NCBI RefSeq assembly: GCF_023630205.1
Contig: NZ_JALPRR010000002.1
Span: 124,001 to 188,000 of the forward strand
Direction of reading: 5' to 3'
Source of the DNA: Pontibacter ruber
GTDB taxonomy: Bacteria > Bacteroidota > Bacteroidia > Cytophagales > Hymenobacteraceae
DNA: 64,000 nt
Shown: positions 54,301-63,544 of the stretch, piece after piece
Numbering within the stretch: the first letter of the stretch is position 1
Layout: each line of letters begins with the position of its first letter
Notes under the pieces: model-generated
What the model saw: the letters and a program-made list of their open reading frames with translations, nothing else
What the model was told of the DNA's origin: nothing
Databases searched by the model: none
Position numbers and translations under genes: made by a program

Positions 54301-57300
54301 CAGGTGCTACCACAGGCGTTGCTGGCAAGTCCACAACCGTTACTTCCACCACAGCAGAGTAGCTGATACACTCACCTGATACCACTTCGCGCCTGTACCA
54401 GGTAGTATTGGTAAGGACAGCCGGGCTGGTGTAGCTGGCTGCGGTATTGGCCCCCGGTGCCGGCTCGAAGGTAGCGTTAGGCCCGGCCGTGCTGTAGAGC
54501 CAGCGGTAGGTATAAGAGCCGCTGCCACCTTCCGGAGTCGCTCCGGTAAGTGTAGCTTTCGCCATGCCTTTACAGATGATCTGCTGACCTGCGATCTCGA
54601 TGGTATTATTTTCGATAGCCGGCTGTACCGTGATCTGTACTTCGTTGCTGATGCTCTCGCCGCACGGGCCTCCGGTTACCACACGACGGTACCACATGGT
54701 TTTGTCGTTGATCTGCGGGGTGTAGTTCAGGCCGTTGTTGGTTCCTCTGGCCGGCTCGTAAGCGCCGCCTTGGGTACGCATTTCCCAGCGGTATACGTTG
54801 CTGTCGGTGCCACCCTCTGGGGGGCTGCCAACCAATACGGCCGGAGAAGAACCTTTGCAAATGGTCTGGCTGGAAGAAATGGTGTTGTTGGTGATCGGCT
54901 TGATCGTTTTCACTTCCACCACCGCGCTCACGATTTCAGCACATGGGCCTGAGGTTACCTTACGGCGGAACCAGGTAGTGGTGCTTAGCGTGCCCGGGCT
55001 ATAGTTCTGAGCTGTGTTGTTGCCGGCTGCAGTCGTAAAGCTGCCGTTAGCGCCCGTTGTACTGCTCTCCCAGGTATATTCGTATACTTTGTTACCTCCG
55101 ATAGGCATGCTGCCGATCAGTTCGCCGGCGGTGCCGCCCACACAGACAGGAGCCGTGGCGGTGATGGTGTTATTGGTAAGTGCCGGCGTAACGGTTACTT
55201 CCACGGCTGCAGAAGTATGGGAGCAGGAGGCCGAGACCACTACTCTTCTGTACCAAGTAGTTCGGGTAAGGGTGCTTGGCTTGTAGTCTTTGCCGGTTGC
55301 GCCGGTAATCTTTTCAAAGCCGGTTGTCGGGCTGGTGATGCTGGCCTCCCAGTAGTACGTATACTTGCCGTCGCCGCCCTGAGGAGTAGATCCGGTAATA
55401 GTAGCCGGTGCTTGGCCGTTGCAAATAGTTGGCACACCGGTCAGCGTGTTTTTATCCAGTGCCGAAAGTATGGTTACTTCTGCAGCTATCAAGGGGCTGT
55501 AGCAACCGTTCGTAACACCGCGTACATAGTAGGTGGTTTTGCCTTCCGGCAGAATCTCTGTCGTAAAAGCCTTGCCAATAGCCAGCAGTCTGGTGGCAGC
55601 GGCATCTTCATACCACTCATACTTGCCGGCGTTGCCTTCGGCTACCAAGGTAGCCTTGTTGCCGGTGCCGCAAAGGATAACAGGAGCTACCACCGGGGCC
55701 GGTGTGGCAGGGTATACATCTACTGTCACCGCGGTGCGGGTACTGGTACAGCCGCCGGCTATACTTGTCTGCACGTAAAATGTGGTGGTTTTCTCCAGTG
55801 CCGGCGTCGGGAATTCAGCACCTGTAAACAACAGGTTGCCACCTGTTGGCGCATCGTACCAGGCAATTTCACCCTTTGGGCTTAGAACACGAAGTATAGC
55901 ACTGCTGCCCGGACACATAATAGTGACTGGCTCGGCCTTTGGTGGTTCCGGAAGAGTGTTTACCGTAACCGCCATCTGATCCGAAATTTCGCAGGTGCCG
56001 GCTTTATAAGTATAGGTTAGGGTAAAGGTGCCGGCAGCAGCCGGGTTAAAGGTGCCGTCGGCCTGCACGTGCGCAGAGCCGCTCCAGGTGCCGCCTGCCG
56101 GTAAGCCTTCCAGTTTAAAAGTGCCGCTGTTCAGGCAGACAATACGGTCGTCGCCGGCATTGACGACCGGAACCGGATCGATGGTAACCACCTGCGTAGC
56201 CGGTTCGGATTCGCCGCAGCTGTTGATGGCAACAACAGATACCTCGTAGGTGCCAGGCGTGGTGAATTCTATACTTGGATGGGCCGACGTGCTGCTGGTT
56301 CCCGAAGCAAATACCGCCTCCGCAGGGCCTTTTACAGACCAGCGGTAGCCGGTGATCTCGCCCGACTGCGCGTCGTAAACAGGCTGGTGATCCTTGTTAG
56401 CTTCCGAAAAAGAGATGGTTTGCGGACCGCAATAGGTATTTGGCTCCGGTAATTTTACAATCGGCTGGTCTGCTATAACAAGGGTTGTATCCTTGGTGCT
56501 GGTAATGCTGCAGTTGTTGCTCGTGATAAGCGATACTTTATACTTGCCAGCCTTTGTGAAGTTGAAAACCGGATTGGCCGAAGAAGCCTGGGAACCCGGC
56601 GCAAAGGCCCAGCCATCGGTAGCGTCTACCTGCCACAGGTACTGCAGGTCCTGCCCGGTGGATTTGTTAGTTGCCGCAAAGCTGGCAGGGGCACAAGTAC
56701 CATTAAAGCTCAACGAGAAGTCTGCTTTCGGGATATCGTTTACGATGATGGTGCGCTCTTTGGTGCTGGGCATACAGGTAGAGTTCTGGTCCAGCGGCGT
56801 AGCGGTCAGGATAAGCTTGTACTCGCCTGGTACATCGAACCGAACGGTAGGGGAAGGCGTGGTGCTGTTGCTGGCTATGTAGGTCCAGCCGGTTGCCGGT
56901 TGTATTTCCCACTGTACTTTATACTTGTCGGTTCTGGAAGAAGCGTCGTAGCCGCTCTTTGTCTGGTCCTGTATCTTGATCGGAACGCCGATACACACCT
57001 TGTTTGAAACTGCAAAATCAGCCACAGGACCTTTGGAAATACGGATACCTGTAAAGGTGGCAATGGAGTTGTTACAAGGGTTGGTAGCGGTGCCGCGCAG
57101 CGTGAAGCCGTTTGGTTTGTCTTTCGACGACTCAGTAAAGGTATGGCGCAGAATTCGGTCGGCAGGCAGTTCGGAGTGCTTGTAGGTGATGGCCGGGGTG
57201 CCGTCGTCGAACTGGAACGTATAAACTGTGAGCGGAGAGTTGCCTTCCACACCCGTGATCTTGAACTCAAACGTTGCTGGTGCACAGTTGGTATTGTTGC

Positions 57301-57904
57301 CATCGCTGGTGATACCCAAACCAGGGTTACTGCCGATAAACACCTGTTCTGTGGAAGTGCCGGTGCAGCCATCTTCTCCGGTAGCAGTCACGATTATCTT
57401 AAAAGAGCCGGCCGAAGTATAGGTGTGACTGGCTGTCTCAAAATCTTTGTCGTAGGTGCTGATTTTGCCATCGCCCCAGTTGATGGTGTAGCTCTTGTTG
57501 GTGGCTTTGGTCTTCGAAGTATTCTGTACTTCCAAGTTAAACGAGGCTGCGCTGCCGGAGTAGCTACAGTAGGTGAAGAAGAAATTCGGGTCCTCGATGC
57601 TGGCGTCGGGGGTGCCGGCCACGGTAAAAGGCGCAGAGGTGCCTACGCAGCCCTCTGCTGTTGTGGTGGTAACGCTGTAATCGCCAGGTTTAGTGACGGT
57701 GATGGACTGGGAAGTGGCGCCGTTAGACCATTTGTAACTGGCGGCCGGGCTGGCCATAAGCACTACCTGTTCGTTCTGGCAAAGCGAAGCGTTGCCAGTA
57801 GCAGATATAACAGGGGTGCAGCTTTGCGCCAGGAGCTTGCCTGGGCAGAGCAGATAAAACAGGACGAGCACAGGCAGGAACATGCTCTTCTTTATCAGCT
57901 GCAT
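51362..57904 (-). CDS. Giant modular T9SS-secreted adhesin (gliding-motility C-terminal domain)
   Basis: Secreted surface protein of 2180 residues. Signal peptide residues 1-27 (MQLIKKSMFLPVLVLFYLLC...), several PKD-type domains in the first 600 residues (YTINWGDGKISTYDKDFETASHTY and similar), Ig-like domains ending in TTYYV, then eleven related modules of about 90 residues (coding positions about 55,480 down to 52,090). Each module follows: NNTI...QTICxGxxPAxLxGSxPxGG, YTYxWESSTxGP, xYxPGxLTxTTWFRRxVTSGxC. Two further Ig-like domains separate and follow modules. The end is a type B/CHU_C T9SS domain (VFVPNTFTPNRDGVNDTWEI ... SVTIVK). The start at 57904 gives the signal at the N-terminus. Sorted by the PorP/SprF product downstream. 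Likely adhesion or gliding. Confidence 0.92.
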   Translation of the reverse strand: MQLIKKSMFLPVLVLFYLLCPGKLLAQSCTPVISATGNASLCQNEQVVLMASPAASYKWSNGATSQSITVTKPGDYSVTTTTAEGCVGTSAPFTVAGTPDASIEDPNFFFTYCSYSGSAASFNLEVQNTSKTKATNKSYTINWGDGKISTYDKDFETASHTYTSAGSFKIIVTATGEDGCTGTSTEQVFIGSNPGLGITSDGNNTNCAPATFEFKITGVEGNSPLTVYTFQFDDGTPAITYKHSELPADRILRHTFTESSKDKPNGFTLRGTATNPCNNSIATFTGIRISKGPVADFAVSNKVCIGVPIKIQDQTKSGYDASSRTDKYKVQWEIQPATGWTYIASNSTTPSPTVRFDVPGEYKLILTATPLDQNSTCMPSTKERTIIVNDIPKADFSLSFNGTCAPASFAATNKSTGQDLQYLWQVDATDGWAFAPGSQASSANPVFNFTKAGKYKVSLITSNNCSITSTKDTTLVIADQPIVKLPEPNTYCGPQTISFSEANKDHQPVYDAQSGEITGYRWSVKGPAEAVFASGTSSTSAHPSIEFTTPGTYEVSVVAINSCGESEPATQVVTIDPVPVVNAGDDRIVCLNSGTFKLEGLPAGGTWSGSAHVQADGTFNPAAAGTFTLTYTYKAGTCEISDQMAVTVNTLPEPPKAEPVTIMCPGSSAILRVLSPKGEIAWYDAPTGGNLLFTGAEFPTPALEKTTTFYVQTSIAGGCTSTRTAVTVDVYPATPAPVVAPVILCGTGNKATLVAEGNAGKYEWYEDAAATRLLAIGKAFTTEILPEGKTTYYVRGVTNGCYSPLIAAEVTILSALDKNTLTGVPTICNGQAPATITGSTPQGGDGKYTYYWEASITSPTTGFEKITGATGKDYKPSTLTRTTWYRRVVVSASCSHTSAAVEVTVTPALTNNTITATAPVCVGGTAGELIGSMPIGGNKVYEYTWESSTTGANGSFTTAAGNNTAQNYSPGTLSTTTWFRRKVTSGPCAEIVSAVVEVKTIKPITNNTISSSQTICKGSSPAVLVGSPPEGGTDSNVYRWEMRTQGGAYEPARGTNNGLNYTPQINDKTMWYRRVVTGGPCGESISNEVQITVQPAIENNTIEIAGQQIICKGMAKATLTGATPEGGSGSYTYRWLYSTAGPNATFEPAPGANTAASYTSPAVLTNTTWYRREVVSGECISYSAVVEVTVVDLPATPVVAPVTVCEGSPATHTVNSNSTNTFRWYASATADTHLYEGYSFKTPALHATTTYYVEAVNVNGCGSSERKAVVVTVNKNISSNSITTVTAPVCAGQQPALITGSQPENGSGTYTYRWESSEKGPETGFSPVAGATGISYQPGALDKPTWFRRAVTSGPCAESISAAVKVEVLPAISNNTLILAKATICAGDVPNTITGAAPAGGSGQGSYTYLWESSTDGVNYTSAAGTNNQKDYTAPAALSTTTWYRRTVYSAPCAQSVSMAIKVVVQPAITNNTITTKEQTFCAGEQPAQLLAARPAGGNDQPVYLWESRTEGSGRDFEPAAGVNNGMNYQPGALTQTTWFRRKVTAGECFNMSEPVRVVVNPVIANNTISSDQTICTGNAPATITSSTPTGGDGTKYTFYWEAAGADGVFRKISNATSASLTPGVLTSTTQYRRVVTSGACSQVSNVVTITVSPAIANNSIGLKQSIYAGQTPAPLTGTLPTGGAGPNSYTYAWESSKTKDGNYQPAAGLNNGRNYSPQPLQEPMWFRRRVFSGGCEQVSEPVLIDVILGITNNNIYADQTICAGNKPAPLNGSVPKGGDGDNLYLWIASTKGPNTGFVTAPGNSSGQNYSPAALTQSTWFRRVVVSGPNPDTSAAVLITVKPPMANNKISTSQTICYGTAPTTLTGTLPTGGSGNYTYLWESSTAGPDKGFMTAAGASNQQHYSPGTLTQTTWFRRVVTSESCDRLVSEVVAVTITPLPASPIAKGITICSGTSTTLTATGKGGRLEWYTSATGGNPVKVGDSFTTPILISTTTYYVQEVSLSCASERKAVTVTVTAPSANAGEDVTIIRGRSTTLEASGGMSYSWSPAVGMSDANVANPLVKPEKTTTYTVTVTTETGCVFTDQVTVTVLEHVFVPNTFTPNRDGVNDTWEILNLESYPNCKVQVFNQWGNEVFSSQGYKAPWDGRQNGQELPLATYYYIIHLDKTEKPLTGSVTIVK

Positions 57905-58964
57905 ATTAAGTTTTGGTAGTAGTTGGCTATAGTTAAATGTTGTATAGTCCTTTCGGAGCACAGTAAATCAGGCACGCAAAGTCTGTTCCTGGTTACCGTA
58001 GCCATGAAGCGGGCATAATAACCTGAAATAAACTATAGTGGGCTCAGTTCATGCAGCTCAGGACTGTAAAAAAGAAGTTAGGAGCGGGTGTATATCCTGC
58101 TTTCCTGGCTAAAAATATTAACCTTGAGATCGGGATACCGTATTGTGCAAATCAGAAATGGTGTATAGTTTATTCATAAATTGTACTTTAATAATATTTT
58201 AAATAAAAGTATTAATTAAGATGAGGCTCGCCTATAAAGGCATTGTGCATTTATATAGACTGACAAAGCACTAAATGATTGAATAAGTTCAATAACTAAA
58301 ACTTTTTTTTGGTGCTATTCTTAGAGGGGTGAATTTGTACTTAGTTGTCTTTGTAGTTAGTTGTTGCTCAGGAGTGTAGGGCTTAGGTGAAAGGTAATGA
58401 CAGGCTTGGGAGAATTGTACTCAAAAGATGAGGTAGGTGTACCTATTAAGTATAGGTTGGTAGAAAAAGTGCTATTTATTAAATTGCTTAATATCAGTAG
58501 CTTCCACTAAAATATTGCGTACGGCCACCCAGTATATCCTCCAGCCACTAAAAATGCTCTCCACCGCATAGATCATATTTGTTTCAGAACATCTTCTATA
58601 TGTAGAAAAAATAATAGTGATTTTCTTATATATTGTCCTATTAAAATTTATTAATAAATGTCTTACTTTTTATAAACCTTCCCTTGTAGCAGCACGTATT
58701 TGAGGGTATGAATCTAGCTAATTAGATAAAGTTATATAAGAAATTAATATAACCATATACATTAAGAATAGTGTATTTTGAATATATAAAAGTTGCATGT
58801 GGTGTGTTAATACAAGGTTTGCCTCTTTCAACAAAAGCCGGAAACGCCTCCAACCTGTCCTGATATAATTTTTCTAATGTGATGCTAGAAACGCAGGGTT
58901 CCTCCTGTAGAAAAGGATTCTTAAATTATTTGCGGACATGATTAAAAAATTACAATAATAAGCT
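57905..58964. other. Long AT-rich gene-free region between divergent operons
   Basis: About 1060 bases, visibly AT-richer than the flanking genes, between the adhesin and the polysaccharide operon. A 34-codon ORF on the minus strand (58472-58576) is the only coding-like stretch and is weak. No repeat array, tRNA or hairpin of note. Probably contains both promoters and perhaps decayed sequence. Confidence 0.5.
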
Positions 58965-60359
58965 ATGAACAGATACCGCCACTACTCTAATATCAATAGA
59001 ATTTTTCTGCTGATACTAGATATCACACTTATAGCTTTTGCTTTCAAGATATCAAACCTCTTCCGATACGGTAACCTGGAGCTCGAACACCAATACAGCA
59101 TCTTCTTTGTAATGTTTGGACTGATGTGGTGGATCGTATCCGGTTTCAAAAACTTCGTATTCCGGGTGGATGGGTTTGTGCCTTTAGAGAAAAAGTTTGC
59201 TAACCTGCTGAACGCTTTTATACTGCATGCTTTCCTGCTGGCCAGCTGCATCGTAATATTCAACTTAGAACAGTTGTCTCGTTTGCTGCTGTTGTATACT
59301 TACCTGTCAACAGCGCTCCTTATCGGCTTTAGCCGCCTGGTACTAGCGCAGGTAAATAAGTACTTCACGCGTTCGGATATGGCTTACTCGCGCTTCGTGA
59401 TCGTAGGCACAGGACCTGCAGCGATAGCGCTGTACCAGACATTCAACAACAACGACAATCCGGGAACAAAATTCATGGGCTTTTTCGACGATGAGCCCGA
59501 TATGAACAGCCCGTACAGCAACCTGGTAAAAGGAAGCGTGGATGATCTGAAAGAGTTTTGCCTGCAGAACAGCATTGATGAAGTATACTATACCTTGCCG
59601 CTCAACAACAAGGAGCAGATCGATGAGCTATCTGCCTTTGCAGATGACAACTTCCTGTACCTTAGAATAGTGCCTGATTTCAGTGCGATCGTGCAGCGGG
59701 ATGTTAACATGTATTTCTACAATAACATCCCTATGATCAGCATCCGTAAGGAGCCGCTCGAAATGATCACAAACCGTTTGGTAAAGCGTGCCTTTGATAT
59801 TGTGTTCTCGCTTGGGGTAATCCTGTTTATGTTCCCGATCCTGCTGCCAATCATTGCGCTGGCAATACGTATCAGCTCACCTGGACCAATTTTCTTCAAG
59901 CAATTGCGACCAGGTAAGAAAAACAGGCTGTTTGTGTGCTACAAATTCAGAACGATGCGCGTAAACAACCAGACTGAACTGCAGGCTACCAAGAATGATC
60001 CGCGTATTACGCGAGTGGGGGCTTTCCTGCGCAAAACAAACTTGGATGAGTTACCGCAGTTCTTCAATGTGCTACTGGGCGATATGTCGGTTGTAGGACC
60101 ACGTCCTAACCTGGTGTCTCAGCTGGACCACTATTCAAAAGTGATTACCAAGTATAAAATAAGACACTTTGTAACACCAGGCATCACCGGGTACGCTCAG
60201 GTTAGCGGGTTCCGTGGCGAAACCAAGGAAGTGCATTTGATGGAGAAGCGCGTGGAGTATGATGTTAAATACATGGAAAACTGGAGTTTTATGATGGACA
60301 TGAGAATAATTTTCCTGACTGTTTGGAATATGATTAAGGGCGAAAAAAATGCTTACTAA
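58965..60359 (+). CDS. Exopolysaccharide polyprenyl-glycosylphosphotransferase (WcaJ-like)
   Basis: Initiating transferase of polysaccharide synthesis, 464 residues. N-terminal four helices (15-135), a nucleotide-binding-like Rossmann domain (about 140-250: [22 protein letters not shown]), a fifth helix (275-300), and the C-terminal bacterial sugar transferase domain with [45 protein letters not shown] and TGYAQVSG. It adds a sugar-1-phosphate to undecaprenyl phosphate at the inner membrane. ATG at 58965. The following gene overlaps it by 11 bases, so they are translationally coupled. Confidence 0.94.
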   Translation: MNRYRHYSNINRIFLLILDITLIAFAFKISNLFRYGNLELEHQYSIFFVMFGLMWWIVSGFKNFVFRVDGFVPLEKKFANLLNAFILHAFLLASCIVIFNLEQLSRLLLLYTYLSTALLIGFSRLVLAQVNKYFTRSDMAYSRFVIVGTGPAAIALYQTFNNNDNPGTKFMGFFDDEPDMNSPYSNLVKGSVDDLKEFCLQNSIDEVYYTLPLNNKEQIDELSAFADDNFLYLRIVPDFSAIVQRDVNMYFYNNIPMISIRKEPLEMITNRLVKRAFDIVFSLGVILFMFPILLPIIALAIRISSPGPIFFKQLRPGKKNRLFVCYKFRTMRVNNQTELQATKNDPRITRVGAFLRKTNLDELPQFFNVLLGDMSVVGPRPNLVSQLDHYSKVITKYKIRHFVTPGITGYAQVSGFRGETKEVHLMEKRVEYDVKYMENWSFMMDMRIIFLTVWNMIKGEKNAY

Positions 60360-61170
60360 TTCACCTGATATACTTACTGCCGAGGCAGCGCCTCCTTTAA
60401 AAGAGAAAAGGAGGCTGCTGACCTCCCTTATCTCGGCAGGTACTTTTAATAATTTCCTGGAGCATATTTTCTGGCTCACTGAAAACCGATCGTCCTCTTA
60501 TGTATGTTTTGCCAATGTACACATGCTCGTAGAGTCGTATCGTGACAAGCATTTTAACGAGCTGCTTAACAAAGCCGATGTGGCCACTCCGGATGGAAGC
60601 CCGGTATCGAAAATAATGCACCTTTTCTACGGCCAGCAGCAAGACCGTGTAGCCGGTATGGACCTGCTGCCCCGATTGTTGCAGGAAGCAGCAGTACGTG
60701 GCAAATCGGTATACTTCTACGGCTCTACAGACCAGGTGCTGGAAACGGTAGTTGCCAAAGCCAGAGAGCAATATCCGGAGCTGCGCATTGCCGGTTACTA
60801 CTCGCCTCCTTTCCGTCAGCTGACAAAAGAGGAAGATGAATCGATCACGCAGATGATCAATGATGCAAAGCCTGACCTTGTGTTTGTAGCACTGGGTTGT
60901 CCGAAGCAGGAACGCTGGATGGCCGACCATAAGGGAAGGGTGCAGGCGTGCATGCTGGGTGTAGGGCAGGCTTTCCTGACCTTTGCCGGGCTTGAGAAGC
61001 GACTTCCGAAATGGGCACGCGATCTGTCGCTGGAGTGGACGTACAGGCTGTACCTGGAGCCCAAACGGCTATGGAAGCGCTACCTGGTAACCAACAGCCT
61101 GTTTGTATTCCTGACGATGAAAGAGCTGCTGCAGCAGAAGCTGAAGCGAAGTTACCGCACCACCGGGTAA
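60349..61170 (+). CDS. WecG/TagA/CpsF family glycosyltransferase
   Basis: Glycosyltransferase of 273 residues. Family signature: VCFANVHMLVESYRD, PDGSPVSKIM, GKSVYFYGSTDQVLE and the GCPKQERWMADHKGR motif, with LTFAGLEKRLPKWARDLSLEWTYRL following. It transfers ManNAc-type sugar to the lipid carrier in polysaccharide synthesis, acting after the preceding transferase. Start ATG at 60349 lies within the last codons of the previous gene. Confidence 0.94.
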   Translation: MLTNSPDILTAEAAPPLKEKRRLLTSLISAGTFNNFLEHIFWLTENRSSSYVCFANVHMLVESYRDKHFNELLNKADVATPDGSPVSKIMHLFYGQQQDRVAGMDLLPRLLQEAAVRGKSVYFYGSTDQVLETVVAKAREQYPELRIAGYYSPPFRQLTKEEDESITQMINDAKPDLVFVALGCPKQERWMADHKGRVQACMLGVGQAFLTFAGLEKRLPKWARDLSLEWTYRLYLEPKRLWKRYLVTNSLFVFLTMKELLQQKLKRSYRTTG

Positions 61171-61201
61171 CCAGAAACGGACAACTAGGGTAAAACCAGT
61201 A

Positions 61202-61450
61202 ATGAGATGGCGGAAATACATAGAACACTATTATCGTTTCAGGTTGCCCTACAGCCATTACCGCGAGTGTGTGCGGCAGCACTATACCAATGCCAGGCTC
61301 ACCAATAGAAGAAACCGCATCCCCTGCGAAGCCATGTTGCAAAGCCGTGGTTATACCAACTGTTTTGCCTGCAGCAACGGCCCTCAACTGTTCCCATCAC
61401 CTACATCACACCTCCGCCCTTCTGTGGGTATCCGGGTGCTGACAAAATAA
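61202..61450 (+). CDS. Doubtful small ORF between glycosyltransferase and rfbF
   Basis: 82 residues from ATG 61202. Arg, Tyr and His rich; no recognised domain; four Cys (including NCFACSN). Occupies most of the 421-base gap in an otherwise compact operon, so it may be a small operon gene or a decayed fragment. Confidence 0.3.
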   Translation: MRWRKYIEHYYRFRLPYSHYRECVRQHYTNARLTNRRNRIPCEAMLQSRGYTNCFACSNGPQLFPSPTSHLRPSVGIRVLTK

Positions 61451-61591
61451 AACTAAAAAATAAAATTTAGTTACATCAAAATATAGCAATTGACGTATCA
61501 ACTACAGTCTGTGTTAAAACATACCATTTCGTAATGCATAACACAGCCTGAAGTGTATAAACCAATTTGAAAACCTAAAACCCTTATAGAA

Positions 61592-62395
61592 ATGAAAGCA
61601 GTTATACTGGCAGGTGGCTACGGAACCAGAATAAGTGAGGAAAGTGGCGTAAGACCAAAGCCTATGGTAGAGATCGGAGGCAAGCCGATACTCTGGCACA
61701 TCATGAAAATATATTCATCACACGGCATAAACGAATTTGTTATCTGCTGTGGCTACAAAGGCCACATGATCAAAGAGTACTTTGCCAACTATTGCCTCTA
61801 TAACTCCGACGTGACTTTTGACATGCGCAAAAACAGCATGGAAGTGCACCGCAACAACACCGAATCGTGGAAGGTAACACTGGTTGACACGGGCGAAGGC
61901 ACCATGACCGGTGGCCGTCTGAAGCGCGTGAAAGACTACATCGGAGACGAAACCTTCTGCCTGACCTATGGCGACGGTGTAAGCGATGTGGATGTTACTG
62001 CCGCCATCAATTACCACAAAGAGCAAGGTACACTGGCTACACTTACAGCCGTACAGCAACCAGGCCGTTTCGGAGCCTTCACGCTCTCTAACGAAGCCAA
62101 GCAGGTGAGCCACTTCCAGGAAAAACCAGAAGGCGGCGACATGCCATGGATCAACGGTGGTTTCTTTGTATTGGAGCCCGGCGTGATCGACTATATAGAA
62201 GATGACAGTACGATCTGGGAGCGCGGACCTATGGAACGCCTGGCACAAGAGGGCGAGCTTTCTGCTTACCGCCACACCGGCTTCTGGCAGCCAATGGATA
62301 CCCTGCGCGACAAGCACGTGCTGGAAGAGCTATGGCAAAGCGGTAAAGCGCCGTGGAATGTATGGCACAAAATGTTGTCAAACGCTATCAACTAA
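61592..62395 (+). CDS. rfbF: Glucose-1-phosphate cytidylyltransferase
   Basis: CTP + glucose-1-phosphate to CDP-glucose, 267 residues. Nucleotidyltransferase signature [32 protein letters not shown] at the start, then [12 protein letters not shown] and [18 protein letters not shown] and [10 protein letters not shown]. This opens the pathway to CDP-linked deoxysugars. Next genes: an SDR and an RmlC-like epimerase. CDP-glucose 4,6-dehydratase (rfbG) is not in the window and may lie downstream. ATG at 61592. Confidence 0.95.
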   Translation: MKAVILAGGYGTRISEESGVRPKPMVEIGGKPILWHIMKIYSSHGINEFVICCGYKGHMIKEYFANYCLYNSDVTFDMRKNSMEVHRNNTESWKVTLVDTGEGTMTGGRLKRVKDYIGDETFCLTYGDGVSDVDVTAAINYHKEQGTLATLTAVQQPGRFGAFTLSNEAKQVSHFQEKPEGGDMPWINGGFFVLEPGVIDYIEDDSTIWERGPMERLAQEGELSAYRHTGFWQPMDTLRDKHVLEELWQSGKAPWNVWHKMLSNAIN

Positions 62396-62442
62396 TACCT
62401 CCCTTTTTATAAACCCCCTTTGTTGAAATATACCCGTAACGT

Positions 62443-63534
62443 ATGAAAATCCTGATAACCGGAAATATGGGTTACGTTGGCCCTGGCGTTGTTAGCCAGC
62501 TGCGCGCTACGTACCCGCAAGCAACTATTATCGGCTATGATATGGCCTATTTTGCCTCCTGCCTTACAAATGCCCAATTCTTACCGGAAGCCAAGCTCGA
62601 TCAGCAGCTGTTTGGAGATGTGCGCACCATGCCGGCAGAGGTACTGAATGGAGTGGACGCTGTAGTGCACCTGGCTGCCATTTCCAACGACCCGATGGGT
62701 ACTAAATTCGAAGACATAACACTGGATGTTAACTATAGATCATCTATCCGTATAGCCGAAATGGCGAAAGCGGCCGGTGTGAAGAACTATGTGTTTGCAT
62801 CGAGCTGCAGCATGTATGGCGCAGCTTCCGAGCAGGCGAAGACCGAAGATTCGGAGCTGAACCCGCTGACGGCGTATGCCCGCTCTAAGGTAGCATCTGA
62901 GAAGGAACTGGCGCCACTGGCAGGCGATGGTTTTACCGTAACCTGCCTGCGTTTTGCTACGGCCTGCGGCATGAGCGACCGTCTGCGCCTGGACTTGGTA
63001 CTCAACGACTTCGTAGCTGGTGCAGTATCAACCGGTAAGATCAACATCCTGAGCGACGGCAGCCCTTGGCGTCCGCTGATCCACGTAAAAGACATGGCTC
63101 GTGCCATTGAGTGGGCGATCACGCGTGAACCTTCTAACGGTGGCGAGTTCCTGGCGGTGAATGCCGGCAGCAACGAGTGGAACTACCAGGTTAAAGAACT
63201 CGCAGAAGCTGTAGCTGAAGTAATTCCGGGTACGGAAGTAAGCGTGAACCTGGAGGCTGCTCCGGATAAGCGATCGTACCGCGTGAACTTCGACCTGTTC
63301 AAGTCTCTGGCACCTAACTACCAGCCACAGGTTACGTTAATACAGGCCATTCAGGAGCTCCGCGATGGTTTAACAACTATGGGTTTCAAAGACGGCAACT
63401 TCCGCAACTCGCAGTACATGCGCCTGATGGTGCTTACCAGCCTGCAGGAGTCGGAAGCGATTAACCAGCAGTTGCAGTGGAACCACAGCATCTCCAAAGT
63501 ATCGGAGCAGGAAACAAAATTAGAAACAGCCTAA
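62443..63534 (+). CDS. NAD-dependent epimerase/dehydratase (extended SDR)
   Basis: Nucleotide-sugar modifying enzyme of 363 residues. Rossmann motif TGNMGYVGPGV (residues 6-16), catalytic Ser region SSCSMYG and YxxxK in YARSK. The residue between G and the rest is NMGYVG, in place of the common GGaGFIG. A C-terminal extension after about residue 310 (GLTTMGFKDGNFRNSQYMRLM) is longer than in standard epimerases. Lies 47 bases after rfbF. Probably acts on a CDP- or dTDP-4-keto sugar; substrate not shown. ATG at 62443. Confidence 0.9.
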   Translation: MKILITGNMGYVGPGVVSQLRATYPQATIIGYDMAYFASCLTNAQFLPEAKLDQQLFGDVRTMPAEVLNGVDAVVHLAAISNDPMGTKFEDITLDVNYRSSIRIAEMAKAAGVKNYVFASSCSMYGAASEQAKTEDSELNPLTAYARSKVASEKELAPLAGDGFTVTCLRFATACGMSDRLRLDLVLNDFVAGAVSTGKINILSDGSPWRPLIHVKDMARAIEWAITREPSNGGEFLAVNAGSNEWNYQVKELAEAVAEVIPGTEVSVNLEAAPDKRSYRVNFDLFKSLAPNYQPQVTLIQAIQELRDGLTTMGFKDGNFRNSQYMRLMVLTSLQESEAINQQLQWNHSISKVSEQETKLETA

Positions 63535-63544
63535 CACCCAGCAC

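Noticed and set aside
52090..55480. Repeated block that might have been a CRISPR or tandem DNA repeat
   Set aside because: The repeats are about 270 bases, diverged at DNA level and in frame: they are protein modules of the adhesin.
58472..58576. 34-codon minus-strand ORF as remnant of a mobile-element gene
   Set aside because: Peptide (MIYAVESIFSGWRIYW...) has no recognised family, no inverted repeats or target duplications seen; kept only as a note.
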